NCBI GenBank assembly: GCA_944326365.1
Contig: CALVDR010000008.1
Coordinates: 23,865-87,864 of the forward strand
DNA from: an uncultured Bacteroidales bacterium
GTDB lineage: Bacteria; Bacteroidota; Bacteroidia; Bacteroidales; UBA932
Length of the DNA stretch: 64,000 nucleotides
Direction: 5' to 3'
Of the stretch, positions 34,763 through 43,632 are shown one piece after another. The stretch's first letter is position 1. Every line of letters starts with the position of its first letter. Position numbers and translations under genes: made by a program. The notes beneath the pieces are model-generated. The model had not been told where the DNA came from. It was given only the letters and a program-made list of their open reading frames with translations, and did not search any database.

Positions 34763-37237
34763 TTATTCCACCGGTTCAAGGTCGGTTCGGAATGCCCGGA
34801 TACGCAACTCCTGTGTTCGCAATGCACGTCCGCCAGTTCCGTTTTCATCAGTATAATTATCTTCATCGTAGGCACTTTCGGCATATTTTCCGTCTGACAG
34901 AACTTTTGTAGCTCTGGCTCTTGTTTTTTCCTGATAAGGACCAGCAGTCCAATCTCCTACTTGCCAGCTTCTTTTAGCCGCTGAGGATGACCAATAAAAG
35001 TTTGATTGAAATTCATTGTAATTTGAATAATATTGTGTCAAAGCATCTTCCATCTCTCGTATACCCGGTAAAAACCATTTGCTGCCATCTTCATATATTG
35101 TATATCCAAAGATGGTGGCTCCGTCCCATGGTATGCTATTATCGTCCTGTCTGACATTTTTGTTGTAACAATATTCTGCAGCAGATTCAGGTTTCGTGTC
35201 TAATGTCATGTCAGGATTTCCCTGCTCCTGAACCATATAGCTTGTATAGCCCCATCCACTGTAGTAATTATCAACAGCGCCATCGAGCTCTCTATCATCT
35301 CCTGAAAATAAACTTATTCTTAAATCAGGGATTTTGCTTGAGGCTAATGTGCTTCCATTCTTGGCCCATGGCAATCCGGCGTAGATATGGTCGACCTTAT
35401 ACTCGTCTAACGGATCGTAATGGTCCAAATATTCTTCATAAGCTTCCATGTAAATACGTTTTTGCCAGGTAGGTTTCCACTCTCCGTCTCTATCATCATT
35501 CCAGTTATCGGGCTTTCTGTCATACACATCAACAGGCAGCAGATGTGTCTGTACAAGAGTAAGAGTTTGGGTCTTTTCCTGGTTGTCGTTTTTGTAGGTC
35601 AGATTCACGACAGCCTCACGGTCTTCCAGTTCCAGATTTTCATCAAGATAAAAATACACTCTGTCTCTGTGTGAAAGAGTCACAGTTTTCTTATATTGGG
35701 AGTCCAGGGTGTTCAAAAGGCTCTTTGTGAAGTATTTCCGTTTACCTGTACCGGCATGCCATTCTTCCCCAGGATAGCCTAAATGATTATCACTTTGAGG
35801 ATTCCCTGATTCCATAGTTCCTGCATTGACTTTTTCCATGCGAATCCAAGGTTTGCCGTCAATGTCGGCATCATCTCCGAGTGATACCGTCATGATGCCA
35901 CCGTCAAACAGATAAACATCCATCGGGGTGACGCAGAAATGTGCGTCGTGGTTGCGCTCCCTGAGGATGGAAATGTAGAAAGGATTGTCTTCCACGATGT
36001 TGACACGGGCATCGAAGGTGATGTGCTCAGGGTTGTTTCCGACCTGGGTCAGGCCCTTGATGGTAATGTCGTTCTTGTACTGGTGGTTGCGTTTTACCTT
36101 GAAATCGTCTGTATGGTTCGCTCCGAGATACAGGGTGTATGTGACATCGTATGTCGCTGACCCTGTCCCGTCATCATTGTATGTTGAGTAATATGCATGG
36201 AGCTTTACGGCAGCGGCATCATCGTTTGCCAGATATGGCTTGTACCGCTGGTATTCATCCTCAGTAGTACCTGCCGGATAGTTCCCTCCTAAATCTCTCC
36301 ATTCCGGATTGTTCCTGTCTTCGTTCTGGATGTTCTCGAACATATAGAACGAAAAGCTTATCTGGCCGTTGCGGTTGAAAATCGTCTGCCCATTGTATGG
36401 GACTTCGGTTTCCTCCTCTGACAGAACATCTTTTTCACTGCCGTTTTCACCTGTCAGAGGCGTCTGCTCTCCATCACCAAGTGGACTGAATGATACCTTT
36501 GTGGGGGCATTCACCACGCTCCATTCCACCACGCTGAGAGCCGGGAGGTTGTTCGATTCTTCATCCGAATCCAGTGTGATACTGATGTCTATCCGTGCCA
36601 TCAGAGCCTTCATCTGTATGATGGCATTGTTTACGTCATTGTCCGAGAAATCTATTGTCCTTGAACCTATCATTGGCATACCGTAGCGGTCAGGAAATCC
36701 TAAAATCACATTCTGAGGCTTATATACGTACTCCTGAAGCTGGGCCATCGGAGATTTTCCGTCAGTAGAACCTTCGAAATCATCCGGCATATCGTTACCG
36801 TCGGTATCGCTGAATGTCTCCGGCTCCACATTGGCCACGGCATAGACAGTGACATTCTTATCGGTTTTACCGCTCATCAGTTCGTTTATGGCACTCCTGT
36901 CGATCTTGACGGTTGACTGGCCTTCTCCAGGTTTCTGGAATCCTATGAACCGGTTCTGGTATGTGGACAAATATTGCCCTTCTGAGTCGAAGAAGAACAG
37001 ATAGAGCTGCCTTATCTCTTTTTCAGCATCATCCTTTGGGTCTGAAGCCTTGGTCATTACCTTCTTCGGAAGCATCTTGTTGCTCTGCATAGACAGAGTA
37101 AAAGTCTCGGAAGGTGACGCTCCTGAGTCTATGCCGATATATGGTTCGTCCAGGGTGGAGCAGCCACTGACAGCCATTATCGCCAAAAAGGCCACTATGC
37201 TGAAATATGCAATTTTTTCATTCATAACCATCTTCAT
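34763..37237 (-). CDS. fimbrial tip-type lipoprotein (large Mfa-like adhesin, DUF4906-like)
   Basis: 824 aa; starts right after the stop of the preceding gene (37238), with an alternative ATG four codons in. Lipobox AVSGCSTL. The N-terminal part has fimbrillin features (MTKASDPKDDAEKEIRQLYLFFFDSEGQYL), then DKNVTVYAVAN and RIDISITLDS beta strands. The C-terminal 250 residues carry a separate module with SKWFLPGIREMEDAL and FYWSSSA, as in DUF4906/FISUMP-like ends of fimbrial tip proteins. Last gene of the minus operon, the usual place for a minor tip subunit. The 3' half is visibly AT-richer than the 5' half, which hints at exchange of the tip module. Confidence 0.82.
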   Translation of the reverse strand: MKMVMNEKIAYFSIVAFLAIMAVSGCSTLDEPYIGIDSGASPSETFTLSMQSNKMLPKKVMTKASDPKDDAEKEIRQLYLFFFDSEGQYLSTYQNRFIGFQKPGEGQSTVKIDRSAINELMSGKTDKNVTVYAVANVEPETFSDTDGNDMPDDFEGSTDGKSPMAQLQEYVYKPQNVILGFPDRYGMPMIGSRTIDFSDNDVNNAIIQMKALMARIDISITLDSDEESNNLPALSVVEWSVVNAPTKVSFSPLGDGEQTPLTGENGSEKDVLSEEETEVPYNGQTIFNRNGQISFSFYMFENIQNEDRNNPEWRDLGGNYPAGTTEDEYQRYKPYLANDDAAAVKLHAYYSTYNDDGTGSATYDVTYTLYLGANHTDDFKVKRNHQYKNDITIKGLTQVGNNPEHITFDARVNIVEDNPFYISILRERNHDAHFCVTPMDVYLFDGGIMTVSLGDDADIDGKPWIRMEKVNAGTMESGNPQSDNHLGYPGEEWHAGTGKRKYFTKSLLNTLDSQYKKTVTLSHRDRVYFYLDENLELEDREAVVNLTYKNDNQEKTQTLTLVQTHLLPVDVYDRKPDNWNDDRDGEWKPTWQKRIYMEAYEEYLDHYDPLDEYKVDHIYAGLPWAKNGSTLASSKIPDLRISLFSGDDRELDGAVDNYYSGWGYTSYMVQEQGNPDMTLDTKPESAAEYCYNKNVRQDDNSIPWDGATIFGYTIYEDGSKWFLPGIREMEDALTQYYSNYNEFQSNFYWSSSAAKRSWQVGDWTAGPYQEKTRARATKVLSDGKYAESAYDEDNYTDENGTGGRALRTQELRIRAFRTDLEPVE

Positions 37238-38476
37238 TTACATGAAAACAATATCGTCATTGCCCGTATCCCCGTCGGCAGCCTCACCGTCTTCCCAGTT
37301 TTCACCGTTGTCTGCCTGCATGATGAGGACGAAGGCATTGTTGACCCAATTGATCTGGGCCGTGTACCGTACGCCTGACCGTGGCTGGAAATTTCCGGGA
37401 CGGTTTAGCCTTTCGATTTTCGGCTGATTGTCTCCGAGCTTGTATTTCACAAGCAATACTGGATTGGGATTTTCCGGGTCATCCGATGTCGGACCGAAAT
37501 ATCCGGATGATTCATTTCCCGGGAGAAGCCTCAGGAATGTCTCAGGTTCCATGGTTATGCTTCCCCGGCTTCCATCCTGCTGCCATGGAATGGTCCGGCC
37601 CTCGTCAGATTCGAATATCGTGAAAGAACCTGAGTACGTGTCCTGATATGTCACTGATGCTGCCGCTTCTGTCATGTCCACCTTGACGGACTTGTGGAAC
37701 GTTCCCTTCAATTTGATGGAATATATGATCAGGTCCACCCCTCTATCTTCCGGACTGGTAACTGTCTCTCCGACCTGGCTGAAATTGTTTATCTGGAATC
37801 CCAGTCCTGTCATTATGTGGCTGAAATTGAACTGTACCTTGCGGCTTGCCCTCTGTATGTTCTGCTGCACTCCCAGCATTGCGTCCGGTACAGCAGAATT
37901 GTCCCGTACAGTCTCCGGTTCAGTCCCTGAGAAAGGCATCGAGTAAGTGATGACCGGAGCGCCTGCTGTCACAGCGTCTGCCGGAGTGATGTTGAACCCG
38001 CTGTCTTCATAAGGATAATATGCGTAGAACGTGTAGCGGAAATCGTCCGTGTCGGACAATGTCTGACCTGCAAGGCCTTCGTTGTCGGTCCCGTCAGTGT
38101 ACCATCTGCGGAGCGGCGAATATGAACATACGCCTGCATCGACCTTGATTTCCTGCTTGTAGAATATGCTTGCAGGGCAAAGATTCCTCTTGAGGCTCCA
38201 TTGGCTTGTGCCTGAATTGAGATTGTACTCCGTGGTGCCCGGATTGTAGGCAAGACAATAGCCCAGAACACCGAAGGAGGTGCCATCGGGAATCCCGTCC
38301 AGGAAATCATTGGCTCCCGCCCTGGTTTCTACGTCCATGGATATGCCTGGCGAAGAAAATGTTATGTACTTTTCTCCCGGAATGGTCATTACTTCCGCTT
38401 TCCGGCAGGAGACCGCTGCCAGCGTGGCCACAAGTGTCAGCAAGACAATCTTCTTGTATGTGAATCTGTTCCGCAT
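37238..38476 (-). CDS. fimbrillin family lipoprotein (minus operon, third fimbrillin)
   Basis: 412 aa. Lipobox LAAVSCRKAEV. The conserved fimbrillin processing-type site is DVETRAGAND near residue 55. Later markers are FRYTFYAYYPYED, KVQFNFSHIMTGLGFQI (the H-x-MTxLxF strand of Mfa-like subunits) and GVRYTAQINW near the end. Mfa/Fim proteins are lipidated, exported, clipped near the TR/TK site and assembled by strand exchange into type V fimbriae. It directly abuts the tip gene and follows the next fimbrillin by 10 bp. Confidence 0.88.
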   Translation of the reverse strand: MRNRFTYKKIVLLTLVATLAAVSCRKAEVMTIPGEKYITFSSPGISMDVETRAGANDFLDGIPDGTSFGVLGYCLAYNPGTTEYNLNSGTSQWSLKRNLCPASIFYKQEIKVDAGVCSYSPLRRWYTDGTDNEGLAGQTLSDTDDFRYTFYAYYPYEDSGFNITPADAVTAGAPVITYSMPFSGTEPETVRDNSAVPDAMLGVQQNIQRASRKVQFNFSHIMTGLGFQINNFSQVGETVTSPEDRGVDLIIYSIKLKGTFHKSVKVDMTEAAASVTYQDTYSGSFTIFESDEGRTIPWQQDGSRGSITMEPETFLRLLPGNESSGYFGPTSDDPENPNPVLLVKYKLGDNQPKIERLNRPGNFQPRSGVRYTAQINWVNNAFVLIMQADNGENWEDGEAADGDTGNDDIVFM

Positions 38477-38486
38477 GTCGTCAGTT

Positions 38487-39548
38487 TTATTCTACCACAA
38501 TTATTCCGCCTGAGGCATCTGTCCACGGCGTCACACTCGGGATGTCGAACAGGATATGGTCTGTGTCCGAGATTGTGAAACTGTATCTGTACCTTTTCCC
38601 TGCGACCCATGATCTGGCGTTAGGGGAAACGAGCCGTATCTGTTGTGACCTTTCTATCGGCGATGCTCCTGCTTCTGCAGTGACCGTCCAATGTATTTCC
38701 AGAATGTAGTCCGAGATGTCCCCCGATGGGAATACATAGAATTCCTTGCCGAATACGGACTGTTCCTGACTGTCGAGTTCAATGCTTGCAGGAATATTGC
38801 TTTCAGGAATTTTCTTGAAAGGGTTCGAGGAATCGGTAATTGTCCCGTCGACGGTATCCCATACGACCGTGGTCATGTCTGTCTGCTCCAGGTCCTGAGC
38901 CGACAGATGTGCTTCTTTTGCCATGCCGTACAGTTTGGCTTCCGTGATTTTCGCCTTGAAATCCGGCAGGTTGGCGAGGGTGGCAGGATCTATACTGGCT
39001 ATGAAATCGACCTTGCTCAGCAGGTGGGAGAATGTGAAGCGGACAGGTGCGGGCGTCTCCCCGTCATCATATCGTATGCTTTCTGCAACTGCGAACATCA
39101 GATCATTGTCCTGTGCGCTGACATCGTAGTCGAGAACTGACATGAACGGGTCTCCGCCGCCAATGCCCGGCACTTCCACAAGATGCTTTATGTGCTGGGG
39201 ATATATCGCGTAAAAATTGTACCTTACGCCGAATTCCCATTTTTTCAGGTCGTCATATACCCATCCGCCGTTCTCGTTCCTTACCGGTACTCCCGTATTT
39301 TCGGTACCGATTTGTCCGAATACATCCTGGTAGGTGCCGTCAGCGTTCTGGTAGTACCCCCATACGGCGAATTCATCGATGTCGTCGGGTGATTCGACCG
39401 TGGTTCTGGTGAGGATGGAGGCGAATTCGATGTATGTCCCTGTTCCGGACCCGATGTCGGTGCGGGTCTTGGTACACGACGAGGCGGATGCCAGCAGGGA
39501 CAGGGCGGCTGCGGCATTCAGCAGGAGTATGGTGGTTTTCATTATCAT
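38487..39548 (-). CDS. fimbrillin family lipoprotein (minus operon, second fimbrillin)
   Basis: 353 aa from MIMKTTILLLNAAA at 39548 (ATG two codons later also possible; the frame reaches 39587). Lipobox LASASSCTKT, processing-type site SILTRTTVES, FYAIYPQHIKHL, VRFTFSHLLSKVDF, and a terminal SVTPWTDASGGIIVVE like the PTINPWTDE end of the gene at 39870. A 321-bp gap with two large hairpins separates it from that upstream fimbrillin, so its expression may be lower. Confidence 0.87.
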   Translation of the reverse strand: MIMKTTILLLNAAAALSLLASASSCTKTRTDIGSGTGTYIEFASILTRTTVESPDDIDEFAVWGYYQNADGTYQDVFGQIGTENTGVPVRNENGGWVYDDLKKWEFGVRYNFYAIYPQHIKHLVEVPGIGGGDPFMSVLDYDVSAQDNDLMFAVAESIRYDDGETPAPVRFTFSHLLSKVDFIASIDPATLANLPDFKAKITEAKLYGMAKEAHLSAQDLEQTDMTTVVWDTVDGTITDSSNPFKKIPESNIPASIELDSQEQSVFGKEFYVFPSGDISDYILEIHWTVTAEAGASPIERSQQIRLVSPNARSWVAGKRYRYSFTISDTDHILFDIPSVTPWTDASGGIIVVE

Positions 39549-39600
39549 CGCGTAGTTTTGTTTTGGTGACCGGGAGGGGACGTTCAACCCCGTCCGGTCT

Positions 39601-39676
39601 TGTCAAGTTGTTATTGCGAGCACAGACTACAATTCCCTCACGGGAATCAACAGTGCTCGCATATAACAACTTGACA
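39601..39676. repeat. large hairpin in the fimbrillin intergenic gap
   Basis: The left arm starts TGTCAAGTTGTTATTGC and continues to GAGCAC; the right arm is its near-perfect inverse, ending AACAACTTGACA. Inside it a second stem ATTCCC/GGGAAT forms. It lies between the fimbrillin genes at 39870 and 38487. Confidence 0.6.
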
Positions 39677-39792
39677 TCAGCATTTGCAGAGTATTCGCCC
39701 GCGACAGTCCGGCATCAGCGATTTACAATGCTTGTCGATAACAGTCTGGTATCGACGAGTGAAACGCTTTTATTCAGTTCGCTGTGCCAGTC

Positions 39793-39854
39793 CTGCCGGC
39801 GTGGGCACGCAGAGTTTAAGGACCCCTGCGGGGTCATGGTGCCCACGCCGGCAG
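39793..39854 (-). terminator. nested hairpin just after the first fimbrillin gene
   Basis: Perfect 16-bp arms CTGCCGGCGTGGGCAC / GTGCCCACGCCGGCAG with an inner GACCCC/GGGGTC stem, 15 bp after the stop of the fimbrillin at 39870. No T run follows on the minus strand. It may cause partial termination or protect the RNA end so that the first fimbrillin is made in excess. Confidence 0.55.
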
Positions 39855-39869
39855 ACTGCCAATAAATGT

Positions 39870-40865
39870 TTAGTTTCCCTGATTGTCGACTACTACCTGG
39901 CCTGAAGTGGTCTCGTCGTTGACCATGTTTACAGTTTCGTCAGTCCATGGATTTATTGTAGGAGTGTCGAATGTAATGTAGTCAAGGGTCTGGCCGTCAA
40001 TGGTCACGATATAGTTGTAGCGATAACCTGGCTGCCATGCTGTGCTTGCAGGAATTTCAGCTTTGATGGTTTTTTCTCTAACTCCTGTGATGCTTGTTGT
40101 CCCTGAAGCTGTGACTTTGAATTCTGCGAAAACAGTCTCTGCATTGAATGTCTGTGGCATAACGATGCAGTCGTCTTCATAGTTGACAGCCGCCTCTTCC
40201 GCAGCCTGAGCTTCTCCGTCCTTCAATGTTATTGCATTCTCTACTTGTATCTGTGTGTCGATAGTGCCCCATGTCCCGTTTGTAAGGTCATTGTTACTCA
40301 TCATGCCATACACCTTGAAATCAGAAATTGCGAGATTTACGTCTTCAGCGAAACCGCTTTTGAGCGTAAATTTGATCATTGACAGTTTGTGTTCGAATGT
40401 GAACGGAACTTTCTGTCTTGGGGTAGAGCCATCACCTGAATTGTAAGTAGCATCATCGTAAACAAAATCGGACTGATGGTCTTTATCAGCTTTTACATCA
40501 GATATTACGAAGTTGTTATATGTCGTAAGTGATGCAGAAGCTCCCTCAGGCAATTTTGAATATGCGTAGAAATGATACTCCTTACTGTCTTCCCATGAAA
40601 CAAGCGGAGAGTAAGTCCATACACCATTAGAGTTCGGTGAGACTTCTGTTCCGGTGAATACTGCGTTGCTTCCATCATATCCACCATATACGAAGAAACT
40701 CCCAAGATTCCCGATGGTAGTTTCAGTCACAGCCTTCGTCGGATTGCCGATCCAGGCGCTGTCGAAGCCGATGTACTTCGCATCGGAGACCTCGACGGTT
40801 TCGGTCTTGGCGCAGGAGGCGAGCACTGTGCCTGCCGCTGCAGCGATGATCAAAAATTTTTTCAT
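39870..40865 (-). CDS. fimbrillin family lipoprotein, likely major subunit of the minus operon
   Basis: 331 aa. Lipobox TVLASCAKTE, processing-type site GNPTKAVTET, KEYHFYAYSKLPEG, VPFTFEHKLSMIKFTL and terminal PTINPWTDETVN. This is the first fimbrillin of the operon and is bounded on both sides by strong CTGCCGGC hairpins (40932-40989 and 39793-39854), which would make its RNA segment stable. That arrangement suits the main shaft protein, as for Mfa1 or FimA, though the assignment is inference. Confidence 0.88.
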   Translation of the reverse strand: MKKFLIIAAAAGTVLASCAKTETVEVSDAKYIGFDSAWIGNPTKAVTETTIGNLGSFFVYGGYDGSNAVFTGTEVSPNSNGVWTYSPLVSWEDSKEYHFYAYSKLPEGASASLTTYNNFVISDVKADKDHQSDFVYDDATYNSGDGSTPRQKVPFTFEHKLSMIKFTLKSGFAEDVNLAISDFKVYGMMSNNDLTNGTWGTIDTQIQVENAITLKDGEAQAAEEAAVNYEDDCIVMPQTFNAETVFAEFKVTASGTTSITGVREKTIKAEIPASTAWQPGYRYNYIVTIDGQTLDYITFDTPTINPWTDETVNMVNDETTSGQVVVDNQGN

Positions 40866-40931
40866 AACATTAAAAATTTAATTGTTAGTACTTTAGTTTG
40901 GTTTGATTTATCATAAAACAATATGTCTGTT

Positions 40932-40989
40932 TTGTCTGCCGGCATCGTTGCCCGTGAGGGCCCCTGGTCTTTTGCGTGCCGGCAGACAA
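40932..40989 (-). terminator. hairpin between the DUF5119 gene and the first fimbrillin
   Basis: Perfect 13-bp arms TTGTCTGCCGGCA / TGCCGGCAGACAA. They share the CTGCCGGC core with the hairpin at 39793-39854. Placed 14 bp after the DUF5119 stop on the minus strand. A partial terminator or RNA processing site is possible. Confidence 0.5.
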
Positions 40990-41003
40990 CAGCCTGCCAC
41001 CAG

Positions 41004-42092
41004 CTAGAGAGGCAGCACGATATCCTCATAATCACCCCATCCTCCTACCTCGACATCGAACGCTCCGCCGCTTCCGAACTCATCCTCGCTCACCGTCAGG
41101 CCTTCCACTTCGATCACTCCTCCGCGCGGCTGGTCCGCCATCTGTCCGGAAATGTCGAATTCGAAGCTCTTCAGACTCCCGTCAGGCAGCATCACTTCGA
41201 GATTCAGTCCGAACACGTCCGGCACATCCCGGGCAGAAAGACCCTGATAATATTTGTCAGGGTAGTCCGGTACGCCGAAAGTGCTGACCGCCACGCTGAC
41301 CTCTGAACGCTCCGCGTCAATGCGCGCATCATCGAACAGCACAGTCACTTTTTCCGGTCCGGTATGCCCGTCGCGCAGATAGACCGACTCCGCCATCCCT
41401 GCCAATGCGCCTCGCGCCTGCCTGACATGCTCTATCCCCGACTCGAACCTGTACACGATGACATATTTGTACACCAGCGGCCGCAGCGTCACAGGCAGGT
41501 CCATCAGCGAAACACCTGGCGTCCCCTTTATCACGATTTCCTCTATCCATGACCTGAAAAGCATGTCCGGAGAATTCACCGTGCTCTCCGCCCCGTGATT
41601 CTGTGCATAAGATGCCCGCGTGCGGGTACGGGTCGTAGCCGATGCCTCTGCATATGAATCCATCGAACTGAACACGATGTACTCCGTATCGTCGTTGTAG
41701 AACAGCACGGAGCGAGGTCCTTCCCCGACAGGGAGTTCCCCGCCGTCGGCGCCAATATGCCTTTCCGTGTGATGACCGTCCCCGTCGTACACGAAAGCAG
41801 CCAGTCCGTTCCCCGGAGAAGGCCGCAGGTCATCATATGCATATCCTGCAGGAGAATCCCAGTCCGTCTTCCAATCCCTGCCGTAATCCCTCTCCCATGC
41901 CAGTTCCCACTCAGGCACGACATTCACTTTCCAGTGGTCGTGGTCGTAGCACAGGTCTTTCCTGCACCCGGAAAGTACTGAAGCCAGCATGAGGGCAGAC
42001 GCAGACCATATTGCGAACCCGGATACCGCTTTCCGCAATCCTGCCGCCCGCATGTGAGGGCAGATGCTGCAGATTGTACCCCGGCATTTCAT
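41004..42092 (-). CDS. DUF5119-family fimbria-associated lipoprotein (minus operon)
   Basis: 362 aa from ATG at 42092, which overlaps the DUF3575 stop (ATGA) and has a perfect Shine-Dalgarno-like AAAGGAGGTG 4 bp upstream. Lipobox SVLSGCRKDLC after a long signal region. DUF5119 proteins always accompany fimbrillin operons in Bacteroidales; they have two beta-sandwich halves and an unknown role, perhaps as an anchor or accessory subunit. Here YIVFSSMDSYAEAS and TLRPLVYKYVIVYRFE are typical. The paralogue at 44990-46012 has the same position in the other operon. Confidence 0.82.
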   Translation of the reverse strand: MKCRGTICSICPHMRAAGLRKAVSGFAIWSASALMLASVLSGCRKDLCYDHDHWKVNVVPEWELAWERDYGRDWKTDWDSPAGYAYDDLRPSPGNGLAAFVYDGDGHHTERHIGADGGELPVGEGPRSVLFYNDDTEYIVFSSMDSYAEASATTRTRTRASYAQNHGAESTVNSPDMLFRSWIEEIVIKGTPGVSLMDLPVTLRPLVYKYVIVYRFESGIEHVRQARGALAGMAESVYLRDGHTGPEKVTVLFDDARIDAERSEVSVAVSTFGVPDYPDKYYQGLSARDVPDVFGLNLEVMLPDGSLKSFEFDISGQMADQPRGGVIEVEGLTVSEDEFGSGGAFDVEVGGWGDYEDIVLPL

Positions 42093-43411
42093 CTCGCACC
42101 TCCTTTCCTGTCGTTCCAGAGCCGCCACACCAGTGCCAGCTTGAATTTCAACGGTCCGAGCCAATGCATCTGCGAAGTCTGCTGATAGACATAGTGGGTG
42201 CCTCCCATATACGGTACCGGCAGGTATTCCTCATATTTGGTATAGAGATAACCGGCCCCGATCCCGGCCTCTATCGACAGCCGCTTCCCGACAGGAAACA
42301 TGTAGCCGTAGCTCAGTCCCACGAACCCGCCTTCACCCTTGTAGCCGCGGCCTCCGTTCTCAAGATCGTACCAGGATCCTCCGGCGAAAGCGCCGAGGTA
42401 ATGCCCGTGCCATGGATTGCGTGTCCTGAACCACCAGCGCGCCTCGGGATATATGGTAGCCAGCTGATAATACTTGTGCGCTGAACCCTTGCTCCACCAT
42501 GCCACAGCACCGTGTGCCGCCACTGTCCATTTATCGTTTATAAGGTATTCGGCCTCCAGAGACGGCATGAGGATGATGTCTGACAGAAAGTTTGTCTTCA
42601 GTGCAAGCCTGTAATTCCCCACATCCGAAGCACCGGCAGGCCCTTTCTCCGGCTGCGGCTTTCCATAGCTTTCCTGCACAGGCCGTGATTTGATGCCGGT
42701 CTGCAGCAGCGGATGCCCTGCCTGCTGGATGACAGGCCCCGGACCTTTGACAGACGGCAGGACCGGCAGCGGCTCAGGTACCGTATAATATACAGTGACA
42801 CCTACGCGCCGCAGTTCCGGAAACACATGGTCCATCATGTATCTGAACACATCCCCGCGATGCAGGTCCATGAGCGACTTTTTCCTGCCGCCCGTGATTT
42901 TCCCGTCTTCGATGACATAAAGAGGCATCCCCGTCACTATGGAAAGCACTTCGTCAGACCCCTTGAACGTAAGGCCTCCGGCAATGAGCTTCGCCAGACC
43001 TTCCCAGTCCACGCCGACGCTGACGGTATCCACCGCGGAATCCGGGAACTTCTCACCGGTCAGATCTTCAAGCTGCCGCCTCACATCTTCCACACGGCGG
43101 GCCGAGAGCCAGTCGTTGTATCTGACAGTTCCGTCAGGCGATGCATATCCGGTCATGGACATCCGGAAACCGGGGAGATCGCCATACCGCAATATTATTC
43201 TTTTCAGGCTGTCGGTTTTCCGGCCGTTTCCGGCCAATGCGGGATCTGCCTTCCCGCTGCTGATCTCGAAATATATCGTAAGACTATCCTTCCGGCCGGT
43301 ATCTGCCGGAAGATTTCCCGCATGAATATCCACCATCCCCGACAGCAACAGCATCCAGGACGATAGCACACAGACGCACACAGCCAATTCATGCCTAACC
43401 TTTAATAACAT
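42089..43411 (-). CDS. OmpA-like/DUF3575 outer-membrane protein (minus operon)
   Basis: 440 aa. Signal peptide ending near IHAG, then an OmpA-like domain (about 40-115: YFEISSGKADP, MTGYASPDGTVRYNDWLSARR) and, from about 265, a DUF3575 beta-barrel (LALKTNFLSDIILMPSLEAEY, GAVAWWSKGS, GYMFPVGKRLSIEAGIGAGY). Probably an outer-membrane assembly or anchoring protein for the fimbriae. First gene of the minus operon, with the start codon directly at the edge of the 43412-43715 switch region. No -7 box faces it in the orientation given here. Confidence 0.85.
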   Translation of the reverse strand: MLLKVRHELAVCVCVLSSWMLLLSGMVDIHAGNLPADTGRKDSLTIYFEISSGKADPALAGNGRKTDSLKRIILRYGDLPGFRMSMTGYASPDGTVRYNDWLSARRVEDVRRQLEDLTGEKFPDSAVDTVSVGVDWEGLAKLIAGGLTFKGSDEVLSIVTGMPLYVIEDGKITGGRKKSLMDLHRGDVFRYMMDHVFPELRRVGVTVYYTVPEPLPVLPSVKGPGPVIQQAGHPLLQTGIKSRPVQESYGKPQPEKGPAGASDVGNYRLALKTNFLSDIILMPSLEAEYLINDKWTVAAHGAVAWWSKGSAHKYYQLATIYPEARWWFRTRNPWHGHYLGAFAGGSWYDLENGGRGYKGEGGFVGLSYGYMFPVGKRLSIEAGIGAGYLYTKYEEYLPVPYMGGTHYVYQQTSQMHWLGPLKFKLALVWRLWNDRKGGAR

Positions 43412-43413
43412 TT

Positions 43414-43428
43414 TAAACCTACGTTTAA
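43414..43428. promoter_or_regulatory. left inverted site of the putative fimbrial promoter switch
   Basis: TAAACCTACGTTTAA, 2 bp upstream of the minus-operon start codon. It is an inverted copy (13 of 15 bases) of TTAAACGTACATTTA at 43580-43594. The two sites bracket 151 bp that contain the only recognisable promoter of the region. Confidence 0.6.
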
Positions 43429-43555
43429 TCTTGAAGCTGCTGGCAATATCCGGCGAAATCTGCCGAAAGATTGGGTATCAATGCGCATTTATGCTTATCA
43501 TTCATCATTTTATGAAAAATATTCATTTTTAAATCTCATTTTTAAAAATTATAAT

Positions 43556-43563
43556 TACCTTTG
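43556..43563 (+). promoter_or_regulatory. -7 promoter box facing the plus fimbrial operon
   Basis: TACCTTTG matches TAnnTTTG. It is preceded by a very AT-rich stretch (43499-43556) and lies 153 bp upstream of the plus-operon ATG. It lies between the inverted sites at 43414 and 43580, so inversion would turn it toward the minus operon. Confidence 0.6.
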
Positions 43564-43579
43564 CAGTTCGACTATCGCT

Positions 43580-43632
43580 TTAAACGTACATTTATTTTTA
43601 AACGTACGTTTGAATTTTAAACGTACATTTAT
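43580..43632. promoter_or_regulatory. three tandem AAACGTAC palindromic sites
   Basis: AAACGTACATTT (43582), AAACGTACGTTT (43600, perfect palindrome) and AAACGTACATTT (43619) are spaced 18 and 19 bp apart, directly downstream of the promoter box. They could be recombinase core sites or operators for a dimeric regulator. AAACGTACGT also fits the half-site I recall for the Mpi invertase (ARACGTWCGT). Confidence 0.7.
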
